Origin: Saprospiraceae bacterium
GTDB taxonomy: Bacteria; Bacteroidota; Bacteroidia; Chitinophagales; Saprospiraceae
NCBI GenBank assembly: GCA_018057925.1
Contig: JAGPCT010000007.1
Span: forward strand, 39,192-103,191
Reading direction: 5' to 3'
Length of the DNA stretch: 64,000 nt
The notes beneath the pieces were generated by a model that was given only the letters and a program-made list of their open reading frames with translations, was not told the DNA's origin and did no database searches. Position 1 is the first letter of the stretch; the number at the start of each line of letters is the position of its first letter. This document shows positions 24,934 to 34,762 of the stretch, piece by piece. A program made the position numbers and the translations under genes.

Positions 24934-25091
24934 TCCTTCCAAAGAGTTTAAATATCAATGAAAGAGTCAGATTTGAATGGAAGAAAGAATGAGAGGGAAA
25001 TATGTTATACACACTTCTAATTCGACAATTGTTGAATTTTGAAGGGAAAGTGTATTTTTGCAAATAGTATCTGTTAAAGCAATCCACTTGA

Positions 25092-25595
25092 ATGAATAAA
25101 ATCATGATGAAATTGTACGAATTGAGAAATGGAGTATTAAGGTTAATGGGGCTCATTGGAGTAATAGCCTTTTCTTCCTGTACCGGAAATATCTATAGCC
25201 ATGAAGAAGAATTGGCAGGAGATATATGGAGCTACAATGATACTCTCACTTTTACTTTCGACATACCCGATACGGCACAGCTATATACAATGGAATTAGA
25301 TGTCAAACATACAGATGCATTCCCATTTGAAAATTGCTATGTGAAAATAAAATCTCGCTATCCGGATAAAACAACTAAGGTGGATGTATTGTCACTTGAA
25401 TTTGCCGACCCTTCAGGCAACTGGATGGGGGAGAAAAGCGGTGACTACCTTTTGGCGCCAATAGCCATACAGCCTGTCGCTAAATTCAAAGAAAAGGGGA
25501 CTTATTCAATGACTTTCTTCCAAAATACCCGCCGGGACAGCTTGCCGGGCATCCATTCCCTGAAGCTGAAAATTAATAAATTGAAAAAGAATTAA
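25092..25595 (+). CDS. gldH: Gliding motility lipoprotein GldH (167 aa)
   Basis: Lipoprotein signal with lipobox AFSSC (Cys about 30). The mature part matches GldH: YSHEEELAGDIWSYNDTLTFTFDIPDT, LDVKHTDAFPFENCYVKI, the EFADPSGNWMGEKSGDYLLAPIAIQP block and the closing MTFFQNTRRDSLPGIHSLKLKI. GldH belongs to the gliding/T9SS-associated set, consistent with T9SS sorting domains on neighbours. Its stop codon overlaps convergently with a small minus-strand ORF. Confidence 0.88.
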   Translation: MNKIMMKLYELRNGVLRLMGLIGVIAFSSCTGNIYSHEEELAGDIWSYNDTLTFTFDIPDTAQLYTMELDVKHTDAFPFENCYVKIKSRYPDKTTKVDVLSLEFADPSGNWMGEKSGDYLLAPIAIQPVAKFKEKGTYSMTFFQNTRRDSLPGIHSLKLKINKLKKN

Positions 25596-25747
25596 TGCTT
25601 CTTTTTTCCCGGACAAGACTTGCATCTTTTCCCTTTTTTATACTTTTTACAACACTCTTTCTTTTTTTTACTCTGTACAATCGGTAGTGCAAAGTAGTTG
25701 CGACGCTCTGACATCCCTTCTATGGGCGATAAATTTATATTTTGCAT
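25592..25747 (-). CDS. Small Cys/Lys-rich protein (51 aa)
   Basis: ATG 25745-25747, preceded by a perfect AAGGAGG (25755-25761) seven nt upstream, a strong Shine-Dalgarno that is rare in this phylum and decides the start. The product has an N-terminal half with SPIEGMSERRNYF and a C-terminal half KKKKECCKKYKKGKRCKSC, with four Cys in a Lys-rich context, possibly a small zinc or nucleic-acid-binding tail. Similar tiny Cys/Lys proteins occur in Bacteroidota, without known function. It overlaps gldH by four bases tail to tail. Confidence 0.68.
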   Translation of the reverse strand: MQNINLSPIEGMSERRNYFALPIVQSKKKKECCKKYKKGKRCKSCPGKKKH

Positions 25748-26054
25748 GGTTTGCCCTCCTTAATATTCTAAAACTATTCAGGATTGATTCCCGATAATAA
25801 GGCGCTAAGGTAATTATTATTTAGATTAAATATAAATTAATTCCCTCTAAGACAACAAAAAGAAAAACAATATAATTATAACGGTTTATAAAGCCTCAAA
25901 ATAATGTTTGGCATAAATTTGTTTTAATTTCATAATAATATTATACTTTACTGTAAAAGTATCATAAAGATGTTTTGATAGATTTTACTTTTACACCGGT
26001 CAATAAGAGTCTTTTGGGCTTAATTTATAACTGTACGTGAAAAAAATATTTGTT

Positions 26055-29000
26055 ATGAGACAATTACATTATTTTACAATCCTACTTCTACTTTGTCTGT
26101 TAGGGAGTTTTTCCTTAGCGGCTCAAAGTCCAATAATCAGCTTCGACTTCTCCGGCAATATCACGGAAGGAGTGTCAGGGAAGCAACCCTCTGTCAATGG
26201 TATAAAGCTAAATCAGGATAGATTTGGCATAGCAAAAAGCGCAGTTTCCTTTGATGGTACTCAGAGTGCATTGTGGATTCCTTCCGACAATGCATTTAAT
26301 ACACAGCACACCACTATCTCTATGTGGGTTCGTGTCAATGAGATCCCTGTTCAGGGAGAAATGTTCCTCCTTTCTTATGGGGGATGGCAGGAAAGATACA
26401 AGGTTTCTGTTCCCAATCATGGCAAACCGGTTTGGACGACCAATACCTCCAATGGTATTGTCGATGTAGATGCCGGTGATAATCATGAGATGAAGCCGGG
26501 TATATGGCAGCATTGGGTCTTTGTTCAAGATGGTACTAAGGACTTGATTTATTTAGATGGACAGTTAGCCAATTCAAAAGATGCCCCCGGCGATCTTAAT
26601 AATACGACAGCTTCTTTCGGATTTGGATATAACCCTATTGATAATGCCAACTTTTTCAATGGCTCTATAGATGATATAAAGGTTTTTGGAGAAGCATTAG
26701 ATGCAACACAGATTTTTGACTTATATACTGCAGAAAGTACTGCTCCGGGTGTCACTCCTCAGATGGTCGCCAATTATAAGATGAACGGAAGTGGACAAGA
26801 TTTTTCTTCTTTTGGCAATCATGCTACAGTGTCCAATGTAGGCAATCATACGGATAGGTTTGGTTTTGGAAAAAGTTCGATGGGTTTTGATGGAGCGTTA
26901 TCAACCTTTGTCGCTTCCAATTCCAATGCTCTGAATTCGGATTATACAACCATTAGTTTCTGGATTAATGCCAATACATTGCCACCTTCCGGTGAAGCCT
27001 TTGTCGTCTCCAACGGTGGATGGCAGCAACGCATCAAAATATCCGTGCCCTCACACGGAAAATTAGTCTTTACAACCAATTCTACATCGGGTATCTCTGA
27101 TATGGATGCTGGCGGCGGAAACGAAATAATCCCCGGAAAATGGACTCACGTAGTAGCTATTCGTGATGGAACAAAAGATAAAATATTTATCAATGGTGCT
27201 TTGGCAAATTCCAAGGATGTAGCCGGAGCACTCAATGATACAGAATTTCCACTTGGTATCGGATTTGATGCCATAGACAATGGAAGCTTTTTTGATGGGA
27301 ATATTGATGAAGTGCAGATCTATAATTATGCAATGTCTGATCAGGATGTAGCTGATTTATATACTTCTCAATCCACTTTTACGGGCAGTGCATCTGATAT
27401 CGCAGCATCCTATTTATTTAATAGTAATAATATTGATGATTCTCAGTATAAAAATGATGCTGATGGTAATGTAACTTATACAAAAAATAGATTTGGATGG
27501 GCCAATAATGCGGCTCATTTCGATGGCGCCTCTTCTGTAAGTGCAACTAATTCTATTGCGCTTAATTCAGATTATGCTACATACAGCCTTTGGGTCAACT
27601 TAGATGAATTGCCTCCTTCCGGCGAAGCATTTCTAATTTCCAATGGGGGCTGGCAACAGCGTGTTAAAATATCGGTTCCTAACCATGGAAAAGTTGTGTT
27701 TACTACTAATGCGAGTTCTGGAATCTCCGATATGGATGCAGGAGATGGACATGCTATTGTACCCGGACAATGGACTCATATCGTTGCTGTACATGACGGT
27801 ACAGATGATATAATTTATATTAATGGCGTTGAGGCCAACAGAAAGGCTGTTGCCGGAACATTAAATCATACAACGGCAGCACTCGGACTTGGATGGAATC
27901 CTATAGATGGTGGAAATTTTATGAAGGGAAGCTTAGATGACGTTACGATATACAATCGTGCTTTATCTTCCGCTGAAATAGCTGATCTCTATAATGCTCA
28001 GAAAGACGCACCTACCATCACGGATCCACTCGTTGCCAACTATACATTTTCAGGCAATACCGATGATTCCTCTCCTTATAAAAATAATGCAAATGCCAAT
28101 GGTGCACAGGTGTCTAAGGATCGATTTGATAATGCCAATCAGGCCTTTAGCTTTGATGGAGCGAGTAACGAGATGACAGCCTCCAATTCTGAGCAACAAA
28201 ACTCTGACTTTACTTCTATTGCTTTTTGGATCAATGCAAAGAATATCCCTGCTACAGGCGAAGCATTTATCCTTTCTAACGGAGGTTGGCAGGAGAGATG
28301 GAAAATATCTTTGCCTAGTCATGGTAAGTTAGTATTTACAACCAACAACTCTTCCGGTATTTCTGATATGGATAGCGGCGGTAGCTCCATCACTCCGGGC
28401 GCATGGACGCATGTAGTGATGACACACGATGGAGTGAATGATAAAATATATTTCAATGGTTTGGAAGTCGCTAGCAAAGCGGTTGCCGGTACGCTCAACA
28501 GCACTACACATCCTTTGGGGATAGGATATAACCCAATAGATGGAGGTAATTATTTTGAGGGTAGCTTGGATGAAATCCGAATCTATAATATTGCTTTGAA
28601 TGATGCTGAAGTTGCTGCCTTGTATGCAGAACAATCCGTTGAGCAACCTCATATGGATACGGACGCTCCATCTACTCCACTTGATATTACAGCAAATGTT
28701 AAAAATACCAATGTCCAGTTAAATTGGTCTCCTTCACAGGATAACGTTGGCGTTGTCGCCTATAATGTGTATCAGGATGGTTCTGTTGTTGCTACAACCA
28801 GCGAAATAGAACATAAGTTATTGGGATTGGCACCACTTACTTTGTATTCTTTTGGAGTTAGTGCAGTGGATGCGGAAGGAAATGAATCAGGAATATCTAC
28901 CTTACAAGTTACTACAGGTGAAGATGAGACTCCGGATACAACGCCTCCTACCGCACCGGGTAACCTGGATGGGACAGCAGGCGCACATTCGGTATTATTA

Positions 29001-30158
29001 TTCTGGGAGGCTTCTACAGATGATAGAGAAGTGAAAGGGTATGTCGTGTCAGTCGATGGATTTGTATATGATACTTTGTCCGGCAATGCCGTCTCCATAT
29101 TGGTAAATAACCTTGACGCAGAGACGCTGTATTCTTTTGAGATATATGCATTTGACCGTGCTGGCAACAATTCTGAGATTTCAGAATTAACACTGAGTAC
29201 AACAAAAGAAGTAGATGCCGGCGAAGCAGGATTGGTGGCTTATTACCCATTTGAGGGCAATGCCAACGATGCTACACCTTACAACAATCATGGAGTGATA
29301 GGTGGAGATGCCACTTTCGAAACATCAACACATCCCAATGGTGGAGCACAGAATATTAAGTTTGATGGAGTTCAGGACTCAGTTTTAGTCCCAAATGCTG
29401 TTCAGCTTATTTCTGACTTTGCGACTATTGCATTTTGGATTCGAGTTGATGAAGTTAATCCAAATGATGCAGAAGCCTATGTTTTGGACTTTGGACATTG
29501 GAGCGAGCGATGGAAGATTTCCTTGCCTAAGCATACGCGTATTGTGTTTACAACAAATTCTAAAACCACACAATTTCCATCACTGATCTCTGATATGGAC
29601 TCTAAAGACGGAAATGAAATGGTTCCTGGTTTCTGGTGGCATGTCATCATGACACACGATGGAGTCAACAACCGTATATACGTTAATGGTGAAATGGTAA
29701 ATGAAGTTTCCGCACCCGGCTTGCTAAACTCTACAGCACTTCCATTCTGTATGGCAAGCAATCCGGTTGAAGGTGGGCAGTATTTCCATGGAGCTTTAGA
29801 TGAAATTAAATTGTACAACAAAGCTATTACAGCTGAAGAAGCAACTAAACTATTTAACAGTGGTACTACGGGTACTAAAAGTATGGACGATGAGATGGCT
29901 GCTTTGGTAGAATCTGTTTATCCTAATCCTACAACAGACAAAATATGGGTCGAACATCGGTTCAACACTGCCGCATCGATGTTAATCCGTGTCATGGATG
30001 TACAAGGAAGACAGGTAGGTGCATTGCGATATGAAGCAGGAACATTGCCGGCACATCGCTTTGGTGTATCTACATCCAATTTAAGTCCGGGTGTTTATTA
30101 CCTGAACTTTGTGTCTAATGAGCACAGCTTGGGAAGTGTCAAGTTTCAAGTCAAATAG
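26055..30158 (+). CDS. Giant secreted LamG/fibronectin-III protein with T9SS domain (1367 aa)
   Basis: Signal peptide MRQLHYFTILLLLCLLGSFS ending near LAAQ. Four LamG/concanavalin-like domains follow at about 20-225, 230-435, 440-650 and 655-860, each with a near-identical core (SNGGWQQR.KISVPSHGKLVFTTN...GISDMDAG). Then two fibronectin type III domains (about 865-955 and 960-1050), a fifth LamG (about 1056-1275) and a type A sorting domain (from SVYPNPTTDKIWVEH, about 1285-1367). Likely a cell-surface or released glycan-binding adhesin. An in-frame GTG at 26037 could add MKKIFV; ATG 26055 has the better A-rich leader. A glycan operon follows. Confidence 0.85.
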   Translation: MRQLHYFTILLLLCLLGSFSLAAQSPIISFDFSGNITEGVSGKQPSVNGIKLNQDRFGIAKSAVSFDGTQSALWIPSDNAFNTQHTTISMWVRVNEIPVQGEMFLLSYGGWQERYKVSVPNHGKPVWTTNTSNGIVDVDAGDNHEMKPGIWQHWVFVQDGTKDLIYLDGQLANSKDAPGDLNNTTASFGFGYNPIDNANFFNGSIDDIKVFGEALDATQIFDLYTAESTAPGVTPQMVANYKMNGSGQDFSSFGNHATVSNVGNHTDRFGFGKSSMGFDGALSTFVASNSNALNSDYTTISFWINANTLPPSGEAFVVSNGGWQQRIKISVPSHGKLVFTTNSTSGISDMDAGGGNEIIPGKWTHVVAIRDGTKDKIFINGALANSKDVAGALNDTEFPLGIGFDAIDNGSFFDGNIDEVQIYNYAMSDQDVADLYTSQSTFTGSASDIAASYLFNSNNIDDSQYKNDADGNVTYTKNRFGWANNAAHFDGASSVSATNSIALNSDYATYSLWVNLDELPPSGEAFLISNGGWQQRVKISVPNHGKVVFTTNASSGISDMDAGDGHAIVPGQWTHIVAVHDGTDDIIYINGVEANRKAVAGTLNHTTAALGLGWNPIDGGNFMKGSLDDVTIYNRALSSAEIADLYNAQKDAPTITDPLVANYTFSGNTDDSSPYKNNANANGAQVSKDRFDNANQAFSFDGASNEMTASNSEQQNSDFTSIAFWINAKNIPATGEAFILSNGGWQERWKISLPSHGKLVFTTNNSSGISDMDSGGSSITPGAWTHVVMTHDGVNDKIYFNGLEVASKAVAGTLNSTTHPLGIGYNPIDGGNYFEGSLDEIRIYNIALNDAEVAALYAEQSVEQPHMDTDAPSTPLDITANVKNTNVQLNWSPSQDNVGVVAYNVYQDGSVVATTSEIEHKLLGLAPLTLYSFGVSAVDAEGNESGISTLQVTTGEDETPDTTPPTAPGNLDGTAGAHSVLLFWEASTDDREVKGYVVSVDGFVYDTLSGNAVSILVNNLDAETLYSFEIYAFDRAGNNSEISELTLSTTKEVDAGEAGLVAYYPFEGNANDATPYNNHGVIGGDATFETSTHPNGGAQNIKFDGVQDSVLVPNAVQLISDFATIAFWIRVDEVNPNDAEAYVLDFGHWSERWKISLPKHTRIVFTTNSKTTQFPSLISDMDSKDGNEMVPGFWWHVIMTHDGVNNRIYVNGEMVNEVSAPGLLNSTALPFCMASNPVEGGQYFHGALDEIKLYNKAITAEEATKLFNSGTTGTKSMDDEMAALVESVYPNPTTDKIWVEHRFNTAASMLIRVMDVQGRQVGALRYEAGTLPAHRFGVSTSNLSPGVYYLNFVSNEHSLGSVKFQVK

Positions 30159-30173
30159 TACTTTACTGTTTTT

Positions 30174-30208
30174 AGGGGGTGGGTGCATTGGGCTTGCCCC
30201 CTTTATTT
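30174..30208 (+). terminator. Possible terminator after the LamG gene
   Basis: AGGGGG ... CCCCCT around an 18-nt loop, followed by TTATTT. The T-tract is weak and the loop long. Confidence 0.5.
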
Positions 30209-30228
30209 AAATTATTTATTGCTTCTTT

Positions 30229-31305
30229 ATGATAAAAAGATATGAAAATAATCCCATTTTGTCAACAAAGGATATCAAGCCAAGTCAAGATGGATTTGTC
30301 GTAGAATGTGTTCTCAACCCGGGTGTTTTTACTTTTGAAGGGAAGGTGTGGCTTGTTTTGCGTATTGCAGAAAGGCCTGTTCAAAAATCAGGGACTATCT
30401 CTTTTCCGATTAATAATGGGGATAATCAGATCGAGATCATGGAATTTGATGAGGATAGTCCTGAGATTGACTTGAGCGATTCTAGGATTATAAAATATGC
30501 AGGTAAGTCCTATTTAACTACGATGTCGCACCTTTGTTTGGTCTGTAGCGATGATGGTATCAACTTTTATGAACCCCGGCATCTTCCTACCCGGATATTT
30601 GGTATGGGTTCGCAAGAGACTTATGGCATAGAAGATTGTCGGGTCAATTGTATCGATGGGGAATACTTATTGACTTATACACAAGTCTCTCCTTATGGCG
30701 TTGGTGTCGGTTTGATGCGTACTCGAGATTGGCGTAATATACAACGGGAAGGGATGATTTTTTCTCCTCATAATAAGGATTGTTGTATTTTTCAAGAAAA
30801 AATTGGCGACAGCTATTATGCTTTACATCGACCGTCGGGAGTGGATTTAGGCGGGAATTTCATTTGGATTTCCAGCTCACCTGACCTTATTCATTGGGGT
30901 CATCATACTTGTGTTTTGACAACTCGACCCGGACATTGGGACTGTGCGAGAGTTGGTGCGGGAGCCTCTCCCATAAAGACACCTTTGGGTTGGTTAGAGA
31001 TATATCATGGAGCTGATTATAATCATGTCTATCACTTAGGCGCCGTGCTCTTAGATTTAGACGATCCATCAAAGGTATTGGCACGCTCCATAGAGCCGAT
31101 ATTGAGCCCGGAGATGGATTATGAGAAAAATGGTTTCTTTGGAAATGTTGTATTTTCTAATGGACATATAGTTCAGGATGATGAAATAACCTTATATTAC
31201 GGAGCGTCGGATGAGGTGATTTGTTTCGGAATATTGAAAATAAGTGATGTGTTGAATTCATTAGAACCTCAGCTTGCCTTAAACATTGCTTCTAACCATC
31301 GATGA
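30229..31305 (+). CDS. GH130 family glycoside phosphorylase (358 aa)
   Basis: GH130 five-bladed propeller features: NPGVFTFEGKVWLVLRIAERP, YGIEDCRVNCIDGEYLLTYTQ (Glu-Asp catalytic region, about 138), HNKDCCIFQEKIGDSYYALHRPSG, WDCARVGAGASPIKTPLGWLEIYHGAD (about 240-266). Family members phosphorolyse beta-mannosides (e.g. mannosyl-glucose or mannooligosaccharides) in the cytoplasm. No signal peptide, consistent with that. First gene of a three-gene unit with an MFS transporter (10 nt downstream) and a lipoprotein. The exact substrate cannot be read here. Confidence 0.9.
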   Translation: MIKRYENNPILSTKDIKPSQDGFVVECVLNPGVFTFEGKVWLVLRIAERPVQKSGTISFPINNGDNQIEIMEFDEDSPEIDLSDSRIIKYAGKSYLTTMSHLCLVCSDDGINFYEPRHLPTRIFGMGSQETYGIEDCRVNCIDGEYLLTYTQVSPYGVGVGLMRTRDWRNIQREGMIFSPHNKDCCIFQEKIGDSYYALHRPSGVDLGGNFIWISSSPDLIHWGHHTCVLTTRPGHWDCARVGAGASPIKTPLGWLEIYHGADYNHVYHLGAVLLDLDDPSKVLARSIEPILSPEMDYEKNGFFGNVVFSNGHIVQDDEITLYYGASDEVICFGILKISDVLNSLEPQLALNIASNHR

Positions 31306-31315
31306 AAAATAAAAG

Positions 31316-32572
31316 ATGATAGGTAAAGAATTAATTTTTTTTAAATCACACCCACTCCCCATGCGGGTTTTGCTGTTGACCAACCTGATCTATGCTTTGG
31401 TCTTGCCCATAATTGAATTGTTTATAGGCGCCTATATAATGCGCAATTCGAGCGATATCAGCTTGGTCGTCATCTTCCAGCTGGCATTATATATTGGAAT
31501 TCCGGCAACCTTCGCATTGAATGGATTCCTTCTCAATTATTTCAAAATTAGTAGGCTTTATTCTTTGGGTATGTTGTTGAGCGGCATTTCTATGGCAGCG
31601 ATGATGTCTCTGGATAAACTTACAACATGGGGGATATTTGGGACGGGTTTGATTATGGGCTTATCGTATGGATTCTTTTGGGCGAATCGGGATTTTTTGG
31701 CACTTAATACCACCAATAATGATAATCGAAATTATTATTATGGTATAGAGACATTTTTTTATACGATAGCAGGGATAATTATACCTTTTGGTGCCGGAGC
31801 ATTTATTGCATCCACAAAGGCAAATGGCTGGTTTGCAGGAAATATCAATGTCGCCTATTATTGTCTGGCCGGATTTGTTTTTACATTGACCGTTGTTTCT
31901 TCGATTTTAGTGCATCGAGGTCACTTTGAAAACCCGGCTAAGACACCATTTATATTTTTTAAATTCCATCCACTTTGGTATAAAATGTTATCATTATCCG
32001 TGCTCAAAGGAGTAGCTCAGGGTTATATTGTTACAGCTCCCGTTATGCTTATTAGAACACTGGTGGGTGAAGAAGGAAGCTTAGGAACTATTTTGTCTAT
32101 CGCTGCCTTCTTGTCGGCCATCCTTTTGTATATTTTAGGAAGATTGACAAAGCCGGAACATCGGATGAAGATTTTCACCATTGGTTTAATATTGTTTATG
32201 ATTGGAGCAATATTCAATGCTTCTTTATATTCAGCAGTTGGAGCCATACTTTTCGTAGTATGTCTCAGTTTTGCCCGACCACTGTTAGATATAGCATATT
32301 TTCCGATACAGCTGCAAGTCATAGATTTTGTTTCCAACAAAGAAGGACGCAACAACTTTGCATATATCTTCAATCATGAAATCGGTTTATTAGCCGGGCG
32401 ACTCATCGGTTGTGGCTTGTTTATAGTCTTGGCTAGATATGTCAGTGAATATGTCGCTCTTCGATATGCCCTGCTTGTGATAGCTGCAATACAATTGTTT
32501 TCTATAGGGATAGCCGGAAAAATTGTGAAAGATAAAGGCTTTAAGGAAGCCTCAGATGTCAACCGTTCTTAA
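31316..32572 (+). CDS. MFS sugar transporter-like protein (418 aa)
   Basis: Twelve hydrophobic segments spread through the protein, with a central loop HFENPAKTPFIFFKFHP (about 205). Typical MFS loop features include NRDFLALNTTNNDNRNYYYG after TM4-5. It is placed between a GH130 phosphorylase and a lipoprotein with barrel-like repeats, so uptake of a mannoside-type oligosaccharide is the likely job. The stop region overlaps the maximal frame of the next gene, whose likely true start is downstream. Confidence 0.8.
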   Translation: MIGKELIFFKSHPLPMRVLLLTNLIYALVLPIIELFIGAYIMRNSSDISLVVIFQLALYIGIPATFALNGFLLNYFKISRLYSLGMLLSGISMAAMMSLDKLTTWGIFGTGLIMGLSYGFFWANRDFLALNTTNNDNRNYYYGIETFFYTIAGIIIPFGAGAFIASTKANGWFAGNINVAYYCLAGFVFTLTVVSSILVHRGHFENPAKTPFIFFKFHPLWYKMLSLSVLKGVAQGYIVTAPVMLIRTLVGEEGSLGTILSIAAFLSAILLYILGRLTKPEHRMKIFTIGLILFMIGAIFNASLYSAVGAILFVVCLSFARPLLDIAYFPIQLQVIDFVSNKEGRNNFAYIFNHEIGLLAGRLIGCGLFIVLARYVSEYVALRYALLVIAAIQLFSIGIAGKIVKDKGFKEASDVNRS

Positions 32573-32597
32573 TACATTCATCTTGATACTTATTGAT

Positions 32598-34334
32598 ATG
32601 AGAATTCTATTGATTATTATTTTATTTTCAACCTTGTTTTTTTTGTCGTGCACGAGTAAACAAATTAATATTCCTCCTCCGTCAAAAACGCTTGTTCAGA
32701 TTGCTATTCCAAGAGTCGATGAGATGCCGGATATGCCCACGCCTTATGCTATGAAAGATTGGCGTAAAACGGCTTTAGACTTTGATAAATATGTATATAA
32801 TTTTGAAGAAAAAGGTGAATTTCGTCCGTTTATTTGGATAGATTCGATGAAACGGAACTTTCCGCAGAATACCTTTGGGTTATATACGGCAATAGGCGAT
32901 ATTCGAGAAGGACCAACAGTCAATGACGGAGAGAACCATGAAGCGATAGGTGCGCTTGGTTCAATTATAGGTGCAACATTAGTCGGAGTGGACAAAGCCA
33001 ATCAAAATGGGATGAATTATGTTGAAATGACTAAAAATTTTTTCAATAAAGATAATGGCTGGAATGTAATCATGAATTTTACAAGTAAAAAAGCCCACAT
33101 TGGTGGGGGATACGGCAATGATTACTGGTATGATATTTATAATAATGTATTGTTTTACGGCATGGCTAATTATTATCCTAAGGTCAATGGAATTGAGGAT
33201 TTACAAAGAAAGATTGCCGATCAGTTCTTGACTTCAGCACTATTATTGAAAGACAACTATTCCTATTCCTATTTTGATTTTGATAAAATGAAAGGCGGTA
33301 CAAATCACATACCAACTCAGGAAGATGTGGCTGCCGGATATGCATTTGTACTATATTCTGCTTATATAAAGTTTAAAGAAGAGAAATATCTTAAAGGTGC
33401 CGAGATGGCATTGCACGCATTGCAGAATCAAAAGGAAAATAGAAACTATGAACTTTTTATGCCGTTTGGGGCGTACTTGGCTGCACGACTCAATGCTGAA
33501 TTAGGAAAAGATTACGATGTTTTGAAGTTTTTAAACTGGACATTTGACGGTACTTCGGTCAATCGGGATGGCTGGGGTGTCTTGACAGGCAGATGGAATG
33601 GTTACGATATATCCGGATTATATGGAAGTACCAAGGATAAGGGTGGATATGGCTTTGCTATGAATACTTTTGATTTGGCATGGCCTCTAATACCAATGGT
33701 GCGCTATGACCAGCAATATGCCGCATCCATTGCCAAATGGCTACTCAATGCTTCCAATGCTTCCCGTTTGTTTTATCCTTATGATATTCCTGATTCTCTT
33801 CAGGCTTTGCCCGGTAAGAAAGCGATTACCAATAATGTGATTGCTTATGAAGGTATCGTACAACATCCGACCATCAAGGGGTTTGAACACCGGTCACCCT
33901 TTGCTCAAGGTGACGGCCCGTTGTGGGCATCAGGAATGCCGGATGAAACCATGTTTTCAATTTATGGAAGTGGCCATGTTGGATTTTTTGGAGGCATTAT
34001 TCATCCTACAGAAAAGGAAGGAGTGCTTATGGTGGATTGTCTTGCTACCGATATGTATCGAAAAAATGATGCATATCCGACTTATTTAATATATAACCCG
34101 CACAATGATAATGTGTCATTGAGGTTACCGGTTGATTCAAAGGATAATAGATTGTATGATGCTGTGAGTCAAAAATTTATTAGTAATGTTAATTATGAAA
34201 ATAAAGTGTTAAAGTTGTCACCCAAACAGACTATGGTGCTTATATTTGTTCCCCCGAATAGTAAGTTTTCTGTACAGCAGAATAAGCTATTTGCTAATGA
34301 TGTCATTATAGATTATCACTATTCGGACAAATAG
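32598..34334 (+). CDS. Unrecognised glycan-operon lipoprotein, possible (alpha/alpha)-barrel enzyme (578 aa)
   Basis: Start chosen at MRILLIIILFSTLFFLSC, a clean lipoprotein signal (lipobox FFLSC); a longer frame begins at 32556 inside the transporter gene. The body is rich in Trp/Tyr/Gly helices (NDGENHEAIGALGSIIG, AHIGGGYGNDYWYDIYNN, GYAFVLYSAYIKFKEEKYLKGAEMALHAL, FDGTSVNRDGWGVLTGRWNGYD, MPDETMFSIYGSGHVGFFGG), the look of an alpha/alpha toroid glycosidase followed by a beta-sandwich. Acidic residues in these motifs could be catalytic. I cannot assign a CAZy family. Last gene of the GH130 unit, so extracellular release of the GH130 substrate is a reasonable hypothesis. Confidence 0.7.
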   Translation: MRILLIIILFSTLFFLSCTSKQINIPPPSKTLVQIAIPRVDEMPDMPTPYAMKDWRKTALDFDKYVYNFEEKGEFRPFIWIDSMKRNFPQNTFGLYTAIGDIREGPTVNDGENHEAIGALGSIIGATLVGVDKANQNGMNYVEMTKNFFNKDNGWNVIMNFTSKKAHIGGGYGNDYWYDIYNNVLFYGMANYYPKVNGIEDLQRKIADQFLTSALLLKDNYSYSYFDFDKMKGGTNHIPTQEDVAAGYAFVLYSAYIKFKEEKYLKGAEMALHALQNQKENRNYELFMPFGAYLAARLNAELGKDYDVLKFLNWTFDGTSVNRDGWGVLTGRWNGYDISGLYGSTKDKGGYGFAMNTFDLAWPLIPMVRYDQQYAASIAKWLLNASNASRLFYPYDIPDSLQALPGKKAITNNVIAYEGIVQHPTIKGFEHRSPFAQGDGPLWASGMPDETMFSIYGSGHVGFFGGIIHPTEKEGVLMVDCLATDMYRKNDAYPTYLIYNPHNDNVSLRLPVDSKDNRLYDAVSQKFISNVNYENKVLKLSPKQTMVLIFVPPNSKFSVQQNKLFANDVIIDYHYSDK

Positions 34335-34408
34335 GTTTGATAGTTGCTATACTACTTGATCTTGACACGACACTTGAAAAGCTAAAATCAAAAAATATCA
34401 AATCTAAT

Positions 34409-34441
34409 GGACCATCCTTCGAGCATCGATGGTCTTTTTTA
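34409..34441 (+). terminator. Terminator of the GH130 operon
   Basis: GGACCATC, loop CTTCGAGCATC, GATGGTCT, then six T. Confidence 0.85.
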
Positions 34442-34472
34442 TACAGTAAACTATAGTTGTCATACCACTTTG

Positions 34473-34489
34473 AACCCAAATTCCGCATT
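34473..34489 (-). repeat. Isolated MITE terminus
   Basis: AACCCAAATTCCGCATT, the reverse complement of the conserved right end of repeats A-D (AATGCGGAATTTGGGTT). The sequence to its right only weakly resembles the rest of the repeat, so this is a decayed or solo end. Confidence 0.5.
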
Positions 34490-34612
34490 GGATAGAAACA
34501 ATAGGTATAATGAGACCTTAGCACGGCAAAATCCAATAATATGCATAATTAAGATAAATAATAAAATTATTCGTATATTTAGGCAGTGAAACGCTATAAA
34601 AATATAAATACG

Positions 34613-34723
34613 ATGACAATATTTTCGACCAGATTTGTTGACGCTAAAGTCAAGAAAGTTGCCTTTTATAATCAGATTAATCTGAAAATTGATTGGTAGC
34701 CTATTGAGAAAGAAATAAATTAA
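34613..34723 (+). pseudogene. IS5-type transposase N-terminal remnant
   Basis: The frame from ATG 34613 reads KVKKVAFYNQINLKIDW, stop (TAG 34697-34699), PIEKEIN, stop. The FYNQINxxIDWxPIEKxIN pattern is the start of IS5-family transposases common in Bacteroidota. Only about 37 codons remain and two stops interrupt them. It lies just before the compositionally unusual split gene. Confidence 0.6.
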
Positions 34724-34762
34724 AACAGATTCTAAATGTAAAATCGAACCTTAGAAATAGAT

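Noticed and set aside
24481..24942. 153-aa minus-strand ORF
   Set aside because: Mostly antisense to dnaJ and crosses the 62-nt hairpin; shadow frame.
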